Origin: Membranipora membranacea
Lineage: Eukaryota; Bryozoa; Gymnolaemata; Cheilostomatida; Membraniporidae
Direction of reading: 5' to 3'
Length of the DNA stretch: 64,000 bases
Assembly (NCBI GenBank): GCA_914767715.1
Contig: OU612068.1
Location: 4,650,001 to 4,714,000 of the forward strand
The position numbers and the translations under genes are program-made. Under the pieces are notes generated by a model. The model did not search any database, was not told the origin of the DNA, and saw nothing but the letters and a program-made list of their open reading frames with translations. Each line of letters opens with the position of its first letter. Position 1 is the first letter of the stretch. Of this stretch, positions 1 to 11,071 are shown one piece after another.

Positions 1-1501
1 AGGCTACTAAACTGTGCACCATGTCCAGGCGAATTCCTACCCGACCAATCTTGCTTCACTTGACACTGTCCAGGAGGGAAGCTGATGGAACCATGACAAA
101 CTAAGTCACGGCAACTGATTGAAATATCAATTTGCAGAGTTTTGTGTCCTGCAATGTGATTTGTGTAGCTTTGCAGCCTTTATATGATAATGAGTGCAAA
201 CGTCAAGATGTTTTTGGGTGGGATAAGTTTGTTTTGGAGGAATGGCGATCTTGCTCTCAGACACAATGGATGTGTCTGTATTTGCTGAGTCACACTCGAT
301 TGTTTGTAACTTGTTGCTCGCTTCTCCTGGCATACCATATAGAACCGAGCTGCAGTGATATAAATGGAAGCGTCCTTCACAAAATTTATCATGGTCACTT
401 TATTCTAATTTAAGTTCGATCTAGGTTATACAAAATAGGACTCTATTCACGCTGTAACCTTGTAACCATTTGATCGATAAGATTATGACACACATATGAT
501 GGCTGTGTCAAGGACAATCTGCCGAGCGGTGCAATTTTGTTGGAGGAGGTTTTTTGTTTATTTGCACACAGCTACTGGAAATCCTGCTTCAGATGAAATG
601 CCAGTATATCTGGAATCTGACCACCATAAGTGTCACCAACAGATGTCCAGTTTCTTACATCAGATGTCCAGATGCCAGGATTTACAAATTAGCATTTTGA
701 TTATTACCCTTGTTGTCGTCCTATTGAATTTTGACTCTGACATAGATTATGATCTATTGTGCTAAACTTGGATATCTCTTGCTATATCTACTGGCATCGG
801 TGACCTTTAGAACACTCAAACACCGCGCTTAGCCGCCGCTGTGGTTTTACCAGATCAAGAGGGACAAGAAGGAGCAGCAGGAACTGAAAGCGCTAGCCAA
901 TCCTGCCTAACTATGATCTGCAGATGTGTACCTGTACAACATCCATCATGCCTGTCTCTTATTAATCTATTCATCAGAGTGGATCAGTCCTCCACAGCAG
1001 AAGGTATCCCTCGCTCATCGATCCAGCTCAGATTGATGTGTACCTGACTGACCCTGTGCCATGTGCTGAGCAGGTGTTTTCTCTTCTCGAGACTTCACTT
1101 GACTTTCTTTGTCTCGCCGTTTCACAGTTTTGGAGCATGACAATATGCAGCTGAGGTTCTCTTTTTCCTGAAGTGAACTTTTTGAATTTGGCCAAGGTAC
1201 TTCTGACCTTGCTCATGTTAATACCTCATTAGCCTCACCTGGCTCTAATCCTAATCTGTGTCCATATTTTTCTCTTCACCGCAAAAAAAACTTTTTTGTC
1301 TTCATGTTTTATTAATGCATGTAAAATATTTTCTTAATTTAGATAAACCACAATTTTTCAACCTGATAACTTATTATGTATATAACAGTCTTGTTGTTCG
1401 AAGCTCCTTCCGTTCCTTTTTGCAAATCCTCTTCTGTGTTCAAATACTAACTGTGTAAAACTGAAAACTGTGTATTAATCTGGTCGTGTTTATTTGGACA
1501 G
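1..1501 (+). other. BRE1 intron or unassigned upstream sequence
   Basis: No exon that I can match to BRE1. Around 840-1260 the sequence is more GC- and CpG-rich and carries short protein-like peptides in different frames (see findings). The rest shows only short chance reading frames. Confidence 0.5.
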
Positions 1502-1679
1502 TTTGCGGACGCAGGCGATGGAGAGTTATAAGCGTAAAGCTATGGAGAGTTCACAGACAGCTGCCGATCTGAAGTTACATCTGGAGAAATATCACTCTCA
1601 GCTCAGAGAGGCACAGACTGCTGTCGCTGATAAAACTACATCACTCGATCAGCAGTCCTTTAAATACAAGAGAATAGTT
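1502..1679 (+). CDS. RNF20/RNF40: BRE1 exon: distal coiled coil
   Basis: The acceptor is ...tatttggacag and the donor is gtgagt. One base completes a codon split with an upstream exon, followed by 59 codons beginning [17 protein letters not shown] and ending FKYKRIV. It aligns with the 'LRTQALEMNKRKAMEA' part of vertebrate RNF20 and is rich in Lys, Glu and Gln, as expected of a coiled coil. Confidence 0.9.
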
Positions 1680-4600
1680 GTGAGTTACCTCCCTACACTG
1701 TATAGTACATATTCCTGATAAATCATGTTGTTATGAAGTTGCCAATCCTCCCCCTCCCTCCTCTCCTTTCTCACCCTTCACCATATCATTTTCTGTCTCT
1801 CGGAAACTCCAACCAGATAGAACCAGAAATTTATCCAGTTTTTTTAGATCTTTATCGAATTAATTTGTCTCAAAGAATTTAACATGGTAATGGATATATG
1901 GGAACTCGCTGAACTTCGAACAAGCCGCTGTCACGTTAAGGCGTATATGAGATATGTGTGTTGGATATTATCTACACTATATCACCTAAGAAGGGAATTG
2001 GAGGAGCCCCTTGTTTTTGCTGGCCATTTTCTTAGGCTCTCGAGGTCTGCCCTTTTTTTGGAGAGAGGACAAAACCGCTGTCAATAGGTTCCACTCTTAT
2101 CTTTTCAAACCAATCTTTAAAATAGGAGAGAAGGAAGATAATGGATAATGGATTTTTTTCACTCCAACATTAACATTTCTTTCTGAGAACTGTTACTCCA
2201 AGGTGCACAGCTGGACTTTACAATGTTGATTGATGATATTTTGAATTTCTTATGGAAATTAGCAGGAAAATACCGCTGAGGACCGCTTCCCTACCCTATT
2301 ACTGGGTTTGTGTTTCAAATAACACTATCACTACCTTGTTTCACTATAAGCACCAAAATAAGAAACACTAATTTACTGTGACACAACGAAAAAAGTAACC
2401 ATCCACTCAATTAATAGGGATTACATTTCCTCCCTTTGTTGAAGCTGTGTATTTAAAAAAATGATGTAAGGCGTTATAGTTTATAAAGGGCAAAACAACA
2501 GGTGTTAACTTCCAGTACATATACCGTATAATATAATACATATACATATAAATTATAAAAACACAAACCTGTTTAAATGCTAATAACAAGGTCATTTCCA
2601 ACCTATTAATAATAAATTATGAGCAAATACGACGATAAATAAATAAATAATGATAAGGAAAAAGAAGGGAAATGAGATTCAGTTTCTCCGAAGTTGGGGA
2701 TGATGAGAACTAGATACTGTTCCCGCTAGCCTTCCTGGTACAGATCGACTTCACTATATGATGGATGCAGGTTTGTTTATAACTTGGCAGCCAATACTTG
2801 ACCACATGTCGGGCCAGGCTGGTGTGAGGTTATTGCCACCAATGATCACTTAGCTAAAATTAGTCCTGGCATCCAACATGCAGAGGAGTTTGATTGTGAG
2901 TTGTCACATGTCATGTCTTTCTTGTAATATAGCCCTGGCATTTCTTACGGTACCAATTATACCTGACCTGACTGCCTGACACAGACCTTGCTCTCTGTGC
3001 GAAGCTATCGATCGTACATCTGTCCAGAGGCGGACACGCACAGTCAGTTAGCCTTTCAACTATTAAGATAAATTAATTTGTGACAGGGATGGTATCCTCC
3101 TCGGACAAACACAACTATTATTTTCGATTTTAAATTGTTTTGGCAAGATTTGAAACTCATTTGCATAAATATTCTAACTTGAATCGAGAGTATGCCATCA
3201 ATCTGTGTCAGATGCTTGTGATGTGACAGCAAGTGGAAGTGATGATTGGCGTGTGATTGGTCAGCGCAGAAAGCGACATCTTGCTCCCTGGCAAAGGAAC
3301 AATGCGGAAACAGCATATAAGGATGTGAGGGGGTGAGGGGGTGATACCCACCTCCCTATGCCTCAGCTACAGCCAGCCAGTTGACACAGAAAGCAGGATT
3401 GTCAGACAAGGGGATATACACCATTTCCTCGCGTTCATGATAACGAGAGCATTCAGCCTTGTTCCTTCCTTTGCAGTCGTGTATAACATGTATGTGCGTC
3501 CGCTTTGTTGTCTCAGGCATACATTAAAAGCAGTCAGTCGATAGTAGGACCTGCCAGTCATTACACGCCGGCATTACACGCCGTCAGTGACGCAACGATA
3601 ATTAATAAGGAGCTGACAATGATTAGGAGGAGACAGTCGCCTTCTCTCTTCATTTACTTTCACTAATGTGTTCAGCTATTACCGCCATCACCATTACAGA
3701 CGACAGTCACTTTTATGTAAGGTGGACATTAAGAGATGTTTTCACCGTTACATCACCTTGATATCAATGAAACCTGTGATCTGCACCGGAACACCAATAG
3801 TTTATTCATGGATCATCAACAGTTAGCTCACACACAACACTTGCGGTCTCAAATCTGATTACATCGTTTATCGGCTTTGAGTCTAGCCTACCGCCATGAG
3901 CTTTCCATGACATCGAAGGGGTGGTAAGGGTCCCAACTTATGCACAGTCTTAGATGGATTAACAAACCATTTAGATTTGTCACACTTGGGAAAATCCATC
4001 AATCCACCTCCTTCTTATGGTGTTACATGACAGCGGGCACTGAAGCAGAAATAATGACATGATTAATGCTCTCAATATATCATTGTCATACCAGCCTATA
4101 AAAACCATATATCTGTAACAGGCGTCTCGCCAACTTACAAAAGATCATACCGCTCATTATTCATTATATCAAACAGAGAGTAATAATATATATATACCAT
4201 TAAAAATACTATAATGTACGCAGAGCAAAAACAAATTAAGAACAAAGGCATGGTAATGTTCCAGTGAGATTTATTGAAATTGATTCCTGATTTCGATGAA
4301 CTCTTGCGTCGCGCCATCATCGATGAAATTGGTGATAAAATCACAGCATTTATGGAGCATTACTAGTAATATATCACTAATCCATTTGATCTCACGTGTG
4401 AAAAATGATATTAAATGGAAGTGAAATTTTGATAATTATATCTACAGGCCCCTGGTGGTCTACATGGCTCTTTCTTCCTTGAATTAAATTCAGTTTTAAT
4501 GATGTTTTATTGCTGCCCCCTTGATTGGCTGATCTGTGATGATGTGGATTAGATGCGGATTAGATGGCGAGTAAGTACAGATTAATGTACTTACCTGCCA

Positions 4601-7600
4601 CGTTAGTCTTTTTTCTTAGATCCACATACATTGATTTCTTCCTTTCTTGTATTTTGATGTGTTCTTTGCATTTCTGTCTTATGTTCAGAGGTACCAGTCA
4701 AACACTGTGTGTGTAGACGATGAGTTGCTTATTTTTCCACCAGCTTAGGCAATTTGATTGTTCAAAGATAATTCTCAGGTCAAGGTTAAGACATACTGAC
4801 TTATTCCTTTTCAATCATGATTCAACAATGACAAATCATTGGTATTTTATTATTAATCTTACTCTTAGCTCATATCCAGGTCATTGTTAGAAACAATCCA
4901 TTGATTGATTATTTTTTTATGTTTTTCTCATGAAATTTTCTACATAGCTGTCACAGTGATTCATAGTGAGGAGTAATTGCTCCTTGGTCATCCTTTCCAC
5001 CACCCCTACCCCTCCCTCCCCTCCCCCCTACCCCTCCCCCCTACATTGTCTCTATTAATATATAGTAAATTAAAAATTAGTCATTGGCTTTACCCTCCTG
5101 TGCTGAGCTATGTTTTGCAAAGAACCCATAACAACCACTTGTGCCAACTGCCAAACACACCTCAAACCTGTTTCGTTTTGTGATAGTAGGATATGATAAT
5201 GGTGGTGAGAATCAGACTTTATTGATCAATTTTGCTGCCGATTTTTTACTTGTAGGAAGAGTTGGCTAGTGTGAAGAGAAAGCTGGAGAGAAGTCAGAAG
5301 ATTGAGCAGATGGGAAATACAGATGAAGTTTTACTGGAGGAAATACGGGAATATAAGGTTTGTTAACATAGTCGGAGACAAATGTCGATGGAGGTAACAC
5401 TAAATGATCAGAGAGGTAACTCCAAATGTTCAGAGGGGTAACTCCAAATTTTCAGAGAGGAAATTTGAATTAAAAATAACTCCAAACCATTTCACTACAT
5501 GACTGTAACGATCAGTTTTGTAAAATCAATGGATCATAGTGAAAAAGAGATGCTTTGAAAAATGGCAATTTTTGATGGGTTATAACTATGATGTGGGTTG
5601 CGGCCTAAAAAAATTTATTGCTTATCTGCAGTTCTGTCCTTGTTCTGGAAATTAAATGCGCGTAATGCATGCAAATTTGGAAGATAACTTGGGCAGCTGT
5701 GAAAATTAGATGTAATGAAGCCAGAGTCATATTAATAAAAAACCTTTTTGTGAGGTTTTCTTCAGCTCTCTAGTTTACAACCATTTTACACAATTTAATC
5801 TAGTCATCTCTAAATCACTCATACATTTCACTGATTTCCCTTCCGACACATCTTGGTATATCTCCCTAAACCATATCTCTAGGCGCGGAGAGGTTCTTAC
5901 CCATGACCACCCCTGATAGCCCAAGAGACAAGTTTAGGTTGTCACTATGTAGCACTGTTCTGAGCGGCTGATTTCTTAAGGAGTTGATGTAATTGTTTGA
6001 CGCATTGTCTCATTGCTATGGTAGTTGAGTTGTACAGACAAAGTCTGAGCTTAGCAGGCTGTCTCCCGGTGACTGATTTATAGGTACGCTGATTACACCT
6101 AATCACCTATAGATTCGGCAAAAAGTCACTCAGTAGGTAATAATGAGGTTTATCTGATGGCAGCCCTCACATCTAATGATGTGTGATACTCCTAATGGAG
6201 TACAATCGTTATACAGCTTTGTTTCTCAGGGATGATAATCAGTTCTCTTGTGATTTATCGGTGTTCAATTTGTGGCCACTGAACTGATCATTGTATCCCC
6301 TAATGGCGAATAGATCTGCAGCAGTGAGGGATTATTGTTTATGACATAATCCATCGGTGTTTTGGTACCTCGGATAATGAGAAGATATTTACTGCGGTCA
6401 CCATAAATTCATGTTATGGGAACCCGCTTCCTAATCAACCGGAATACTGTTTTTTTCTCTTTGTGGTCGCTTAAATTTTGTGTTAACGAATTCCAGTGAT
6501 TTATAAATGAGCTGTCAGGTTGTGCGGCAAGGTAACTGGTGTTTTCCTCCGCGGAGACTCAGTGGGACTATTCACATTTCCTCACGCTTCCTTCTCATTG
6601 TCCTTATCATGCATGTTATGTTGAAAAAGATTTAGAAATTTGGAGTTTGTACAGGAATGAATACTTGTTTACCTGTTGCATACTAATATAATGAGCAGGT
6701 GCCCTGTCACTTCTCACTAATGAGTATGATGCATAGCTGTCAATCTTCTCCTGGTTACTATGTTACCAACTTCAACCATGCACCACAAACTACCTTATTT
6801 ATACAGTGTGTCATTGTGGCTAATGTAGCTTGTCAACTATGAGGTTTAATAATTATCCATTTTGCACTCATTATTCAGTGAACTTTTTTATAATTATGAA
6901 TATGTTAACACTTCCTGCGAGATTTTTATCACTCTCGATTTCTCAAATCATTAATCGTCTCTCTCTGTGTGTGAGAGCCTCTTCAGAATGTAGACAGGTC
7001 GTCTATAGTTAGCTCATCACCCATTCAACTACACGACGGCATGAGTATATACACCTCATCCTCTCTCTTTAACTCGCGGTGTGACGCCAGGTTTGGTAAC
7101 TGACTGTACACTCATAGTCTGGTGACATGAGTCACCTCACTCTTCTCATCCTGACAGGAACCAGTTACTACTGTACATCTCAAACCCTCATTAGATATTT
7201 CTAGTGTTAGAATTAAATTTTAATCTGATATCCTATGTTGGTGTGTCACGGCGCTGCATTTTAGTTACCAACAAGTTTTGTTTATTGCAAGCCCCTGGTT
7301 TCTGCTTGTGAATATCGCTCAAAGCTGAATGCTACCTAGAATAGTAATCAAAATGTACCTATAAAAGTACCAAGGTACCTACCAACAGCATGATACAAAC
7401 TTCATAAATAAATGTGTACTGAAAAAATTGTGAAAAATTAGGTTTTTCAACATTGACATAAATTTGTTATTAGTATTAATTGTTATTTGTTATATACCAT
7501 AATGTTATTGTATAATACATATTCACAGAAATGCCCGCGCTCAATATTTTTCATCAGCAGCAGTAAATCAAAATAGGTGTTGCAAATTGAGATAAAAGAG

Positions 7601-8341
7601 AATTATGATATAACTAACACATTGGGAAATCACTGTGCATATTTTTTATTACTACAACTCTTCGGGACACCAGTTAATAAAAATTATGGTGTATTACACA
7701 AGCAATCAAATTTCACATTGCAATAATTCAAATGCAACGGTAAACTTTCACATAAAAAGTCATTCATGTTCCAATTTACATGGCAGATTGCCAATTTTCT
7801 CCACAGATCTAATAAATCTGGCATTGTTATGTATTAGGTGACACAAACAGAGCTCTGTTTCGCTGAATTTATGAGTCGAATATTTATGGTTCAAATTCAA
7901 TTATGAAAAATGAAATGTTGTCACAAAATTGACATGCGCTTCTATATGGTCACAATCTGAATCTGCCAAGACAGAAGGTATCTGGTACATCTGTCCGCGT
8001 CTATCACAATCATATCCCATTCTCCTGGATTTACCACCCTTTGTCTTCATTTTATAAAAATATAAGCCAGAAATCCTTCATTTTAGCATCGATTTGATTT
8101 CCTTATGTATTCTAGCGCATTGTTGTATACCTTTGACACGTCCCTCTTATATTGTCTATTTAAGGAGCAGTTGACATGTCCATCCTGTAAGGTGAAGAAG
8201 AAGGATGCTGTGCTCACCAAGTGTTTCCACGTATTCTGTCTGGAATGTCTCAAGACTCGATATGAAACCAGGCAGAGAAAATGTCCGAAGTGTAACGCAG
8301 CGTTCGGCGCAAATGACTACCATAGAATATACATCTCATAG
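1502..8341 (+). CDS. RNF20/RNF40: BRE1-type E3 ubiquitin-protein ligase (RNF20/RNF40 homolog), 3' part
   Basis: This is the C-terminal end of a BRE1 ligase, the nuclear RING E3 that monoubiquitinates histone H2B together with a Rad6-type E2 and so promotes H3K4 and H3K79 methylation. Three exons are visible: 1502-1679, 5256-5357 and 8165-8341. They join in phase and give a coiled-coil stretch ([15 protein letters not shown], then [13 protein letters not shown], then LLEEIREYK) leading straight into a C3HC4 RING (CPSC...CFHVFCLEC...CPKC) and the conserved tail [15 protein letters not shown]. The order and the final residues match the BRE1 family closely. The first exon here starts with one base that completes a split codon, so earlier exons lie left of the window; none that I can recognise falls in 1-1501. 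The gene converges on the HAD-like gene, with 738 bp between the stop codons. RNF20 and RNF40 cannot be told apart from this piece; many invertebrates have a single Bre1. Confidence 0.95.
1680..5255 (+). other. BRE1 intron, 3.6 kb
   Basis: No further coding sequence recognised. It holds a pyrimidine tract of C and T near 4990-5045 and a duplicated 12-mer (cattacacgccg) near 3557-3583. Confidence 0.7.
5256..5357 (+). CDS. RNF20/RNF40: BRE1 exon: linker before the RING
   Basis: Thirty-four codons in phase 0 on both sides, [15 protein letters not shown]...[12 protein letters not shown]. The acceptor is ttacttgtag and the donor gtttgt. It corresponds to the 'ISRLRRKLE...EILMEEIKDYK' segment just before the RING in the family. 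Confidence 0.92.
5358..8164 (+). other. BRE1 intron, 2.8 kb
   Basis: No coding sequence recognised. Near 5400-5461 a unit of about 26 bp containing 'ggtaactccaaat' and 'ttcagag' is repeated two to three times with changes. Confidence 0.7.
8165..8341 (+). CDS. RNF20/RNF40: BRE1 terminal exon: RING finger and stop
   Basis: Fifty-eight codons and a TAG stop. All eight zinc ligands of a C3HC4 RING are present (C-x2-C, C-x-H-x2-C-x2-C, C-x2-C), followed by [15 protein letters not shown], the hallmark BRE1 C-terminus. The acceptor is ctatttaag after a pyrimidine-rich run. Confidence 0.97.
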   Translation, partial: EQLTCPSCKVKKKDAVLTKCFHVFCLECLKTRYETRQRKCPKCNAAFGANDYHRIYIS

Positions 8342-9079
8342 TGTACCGTTTGCTATTAGGTTTTGCTAAATCTCATCTCGGAAGCCGAAGTTTGTAACTA
8401 TATGCACACCACACTGTTTCTTGCAGCCTGTTTGGAACGCGAATATTGTTCGCAGGCGGGCAAACCCCCATAAAGCATGCACATTGTTGTACATACATGT
8501 ATATGTCAGAATCATAAATAGTGTTCAGTCTGTATCATGATCATAATGCATTTTAATTTATTAAAATGAAAAATAAAAAGACAAATATACTAATAGAAAC
8601 TTTCATTTTTTAGCACTTTGCGGTAATCAGACCTACATATGAATTTTTGGACGGTTGGAGCTCGGAATGATTGGAACGAAAAAGAAATGCGGTTGTTGAA
8701 ACTATACCAATGACATTACATACTAGTCTACCTTCTCTTAAAATTATACGCTTCAAAGAAAGGGATGAAAAAAGTCTATAAGATGAACCATACCAAAAAT
8801 AGCTTTTAGAAAAAGAACACAAATACTTTGATAGTTATTGCTAGATAAAATTATAATCTATCGACATTACAAAGACCTCGTAGCATATCACTGGTTTGAT
8901 GGTTTGATTTCTCGAGCTCTCCATATTGCATTGGATGCTCAATTCATTCAACCAACTTCTAATTGCAGGTAGTTACTGCAGTGTGCCTCGCTATGCCTGC
9001 TGAAATGGTTAGATTAGCCTTAGAAACTATTGTTGCCTTATACTAGGGCTATAGCTTGGCTAACTCCAGATTCGATACT
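8342..9079. other. Convergent intergenic region between BRE1 and the HAD-like gene
   Basis: Holds both 3' UTRs. AT-rich, with no further gene seen. Confidence 0.7.
8572..8577 (+). terminator. Possible BRE1 polyadenylation signal AATAAA
   Basis: A canonical AATAAA lies 231 bp after the BRE1 stop codon, in an AT-rich stretch. It is the first canonical hexamer I found downstream on this strand. Whether it is used is inferred. Confidence 0.45.
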
Positions 9080-9493
9080 CTATGCTGCTGTGAACTGTTT
9101 ATCAAATTTTGCCTCGCACTCTCTTACCCGCTCTACATAATACTGATCATTGTTTATTGCTTCGAGCAAGTCGACCTGCACCAGCGACATGTTGTCATAC
9201 TTGTGGAGTTCCTCGCTACCCAGGCTCCTCCATTTACCTCTCGCTTCCTTCAGTTTAATATCCACAATACTATCCTCGTGATGTGGGCGGTAGTTATCGT
9301 CGAATATGATATGCTGGTGACGACTATCATTGGGATCAATCCACAGGGGTTTGGCACATTTGTGGGAGTAATTGTTATTTTGCCAGTATTCGAAGTCGTC
9401 CCTGAAGCCGCACACTCCGTTATATTCACAGAGGTACTTGTATACACTGTCAGGGTCTGATATCTCATCCACCCTCTTACCTCTCTCCATCAT
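9080..9493 (-). CDS. HAD-like gene exon 3 and stop
   Basis: 137 codons and a stop at 9082-9080, entered at an acceptor ending in ...taattacag. It contains KPLWIDPNDSRHQHIIFDDN (motif IV) and ends in an acidic/basic helix YYVERVRECEAKFDKQF. Confidence 0.82.
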   Translation of the reverse strand: MMERGKRVDEISDPDSVYKYLCEYNGVCGFRDDFEYWQNNNYSHKCAKPLWIDPNDSRHQHIIFDDNYRPHHEDSIVDIKLKEARGKWRSLGSEELHKYDNMSLVQVDLLEAINNDQYYVERVRECEAKFDKQFTAA

Positions 9494-11071
9494 CTGTAAT
9501 TACAAAGACAATTTTCAGAAACCAAATAAACAAAATAGAGAAATGATATGCTGTATGTTTAGTTACAATTTAGTGTCTGAACCATAGACTTAATATTAAG
9601 TCTATGGTCTGAACTTCTCTTGGCATATTTAGCTATGTTCTTGGTTTTACAGAGGGTGTGAGACAACCTTCCCACAATGCATTTATAGCTTTGGATCACA
9701 CACTCAAGTTAGTTTCCACTTGATCTCCCTGGGAATTCCCCAAGTTGCATGATGGGATAAGCTTGATTCAAATGTGCCTGTAGCCAAAAGTGTTTACCTG
9801 CAGTTTGATTTTGTCTCCATCCTGGCGCACTATGTGACCGGAATGTAGGCGTAGTGACATGTCAGGGAGATCTGGAAATGAAGGATGCTGTTTCCCTTCT
9901 ATGCAGTGATTCAAGCTTTTTAGGACATTCTCACAATCTAATCCATATGTCCTTATGACTAGGTTAAAGTCTCGTTTTTGGTCTCGCAGGTGCTGTATTA
10001 GTTTGTAGACAGCAGGTAAAATGTAATGATAGTGCTTTCCATCGCTGCCAGGCAAAGTTAGTTTAGGGTCAGGAGTTGCATGTCCCCATTCTAGCTTGGT
10101 AAGGTGTTGTGTGTGATAGTCTTGAAAAGAACTGCCCATCTTGGTATGAACAAAGTCTCCAACTGTCAATCTAAGTTTAGTTCGATCGACGGGCTCTCTT
10201 ACTATAGTTTTCTCGAGGTGCTTGTAATATGTTGTCGTACCCTACAAGATAAAGATTGTCTGGAGTGAATAGATATATAACTATACCTGGCTAGTATTAT
10301 CGTTTGCACACAGCGAGGTAACATGACAGTCGTGTCTGTCTATGTTCCTGATCTATTTATTTATTACCAGGCACTTATTTTGCGTGTCATAGATCAGACT
10401 TCTAAAGACACAAACAACTGATTAGGAAACAATCTGGAATTTGCAGTGAAAACTAAAAGGATATTCTACAGGTGGACTACGCAGAAAAACATATTACACT
10501 TTGGCTCATCAAAGCAGAGTTATGTAGGCTGGTGCAAGTTTAAGTACCATGTAATTGTAATGGTAAGAAAGACTCTACCATTTGTCTGGGTTAATCAGTT
10601 CATGTCCTGGTCACTGTCCAGGAAGACATTGTGACCATTGAATTTCACAATGTAAATTTGATTCAATTATTGACAGGTACTGATCCGTCTTGAGCCAGGC
10701 TGGGATGAGGCTGGTTCTGATTGAGGTTTGACATATCAGATTGCACAACATGAGAATGCCATCAATATTCGACAAATTCATCATAACAATGTCTATGTGT
10801 TGTTATTCTTAGTCCAAAGAGATTTGAAGATACTTACTGGTGTGGGTGCTTTCAAGCTAGGGGCGCTGCTGTGCCATTCCCAGGTTTCGTTCTCCCCCTC
10901 TTTACCCCAGAGCACCCCTGTGAGGTACGCGTTGAGGGCTTGTTCCACAGTTATACTGGTGACCGTATCAGCCACTATGAGTGTGTTACGTATATCAAAG
11001 TGTAACACTAGTTTCTTATCCACTCTGGTGTCACTGAGAGACTCGATTCTGTCGAGTCCATTTTCTGTCAT
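9080..11071 (-). CDS. HAD-fold protein of an uncharacterised animal family (D-x-R-N-T motif)
   Basis: A complete three-exon gene: 11071-10838, 10241-9798 and 9493-9080, all phase 0, giving 363 residues. Haloacid-dehalogenase-fold landmarks appear in order: strand plus motif I VLHFDIRNTLIVAD (D26, then Arg28 where phosphatases have the second Asp, and Thr30), motif II NLVIRTYG (T176), a candidate motif III lysine (K274), and motif IV HIIFDDN (D291, D292). From memory, similar uncharacterised proteins occur in fish and marine invertebrates; I know of no assigned reaction. The second Asp normally acts as general acid/base, so its replacement suggests altered or lost phosphatase chemistry (inference). 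There is no signal peptide or membrane segment, so it is probably cytosolic. The start used is the ATG at 11071-11069; a TTG nine bases upstream extends the frame but is not a normal animal start. Downstream, it converges with BRE1. Confidence 0.8.
9494..9797 (-). other. HAD-like gene intron 2
   Basis: Contains a perfect 24-bp palindrome flanked by 8-bp direct repeats (9575-9614) and a ZNF143/Staf-like word at 9669-9685. Both are listed separately. Confidence 0.8.
9575..9614. repeat. Perfect 24-bp palindrome flanked by 8-bp direct repeats
   Basis: The palindrome at 9583-9606 starts catagacttaat and is its own reverse complement. It sits exactly between two copies of gtctgaac (9575-9582 and 9607-9614). 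The layout is that of a tiny inserted inverted-repeat element with an 8-bp target-site duplication. Confidence 0.75.
9798..10241 (-). CDS. HAD-like gene exon 2
   Basis: 148 codons in phase 0. The acceptor is ctttatcttgtag and the donor gtaaac. It begins GTTTYYKHLEKTIVREPVDR and contains YHYILPAVYKLIQHL and motif II (NLVIRTYGLDCENVLKSL). Confidence 0.82.
10242..10837 (-). other. HAD-like gene intron 1
   Basis: 596 bp of non-coding sequence with standard GT-AG ends. Nothing further recognised. Confidence 0.75.
10838..11071 (-). CDS. HAD-like gene exon 1
   Basis: ATG plus 77 more codons, with donor gtaagt. It carries motif I (LVLHFDIRNTLIVAD), then VTVEQALNAYLTG-type sequence (here ITVEQALNAYLTG) and a Trp-rich segment WGKEGENETWEWHS. 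Confidence 0.82.

Noticed and set aside
9056-9460. A 134-codon plus-strand open frame
   Set aside because: It overlaps the HAD-like gene exon 3 on the opposite strand and has hydrophobic, non-homologous sequence; the minus frame carries recognisable HAD motifs.
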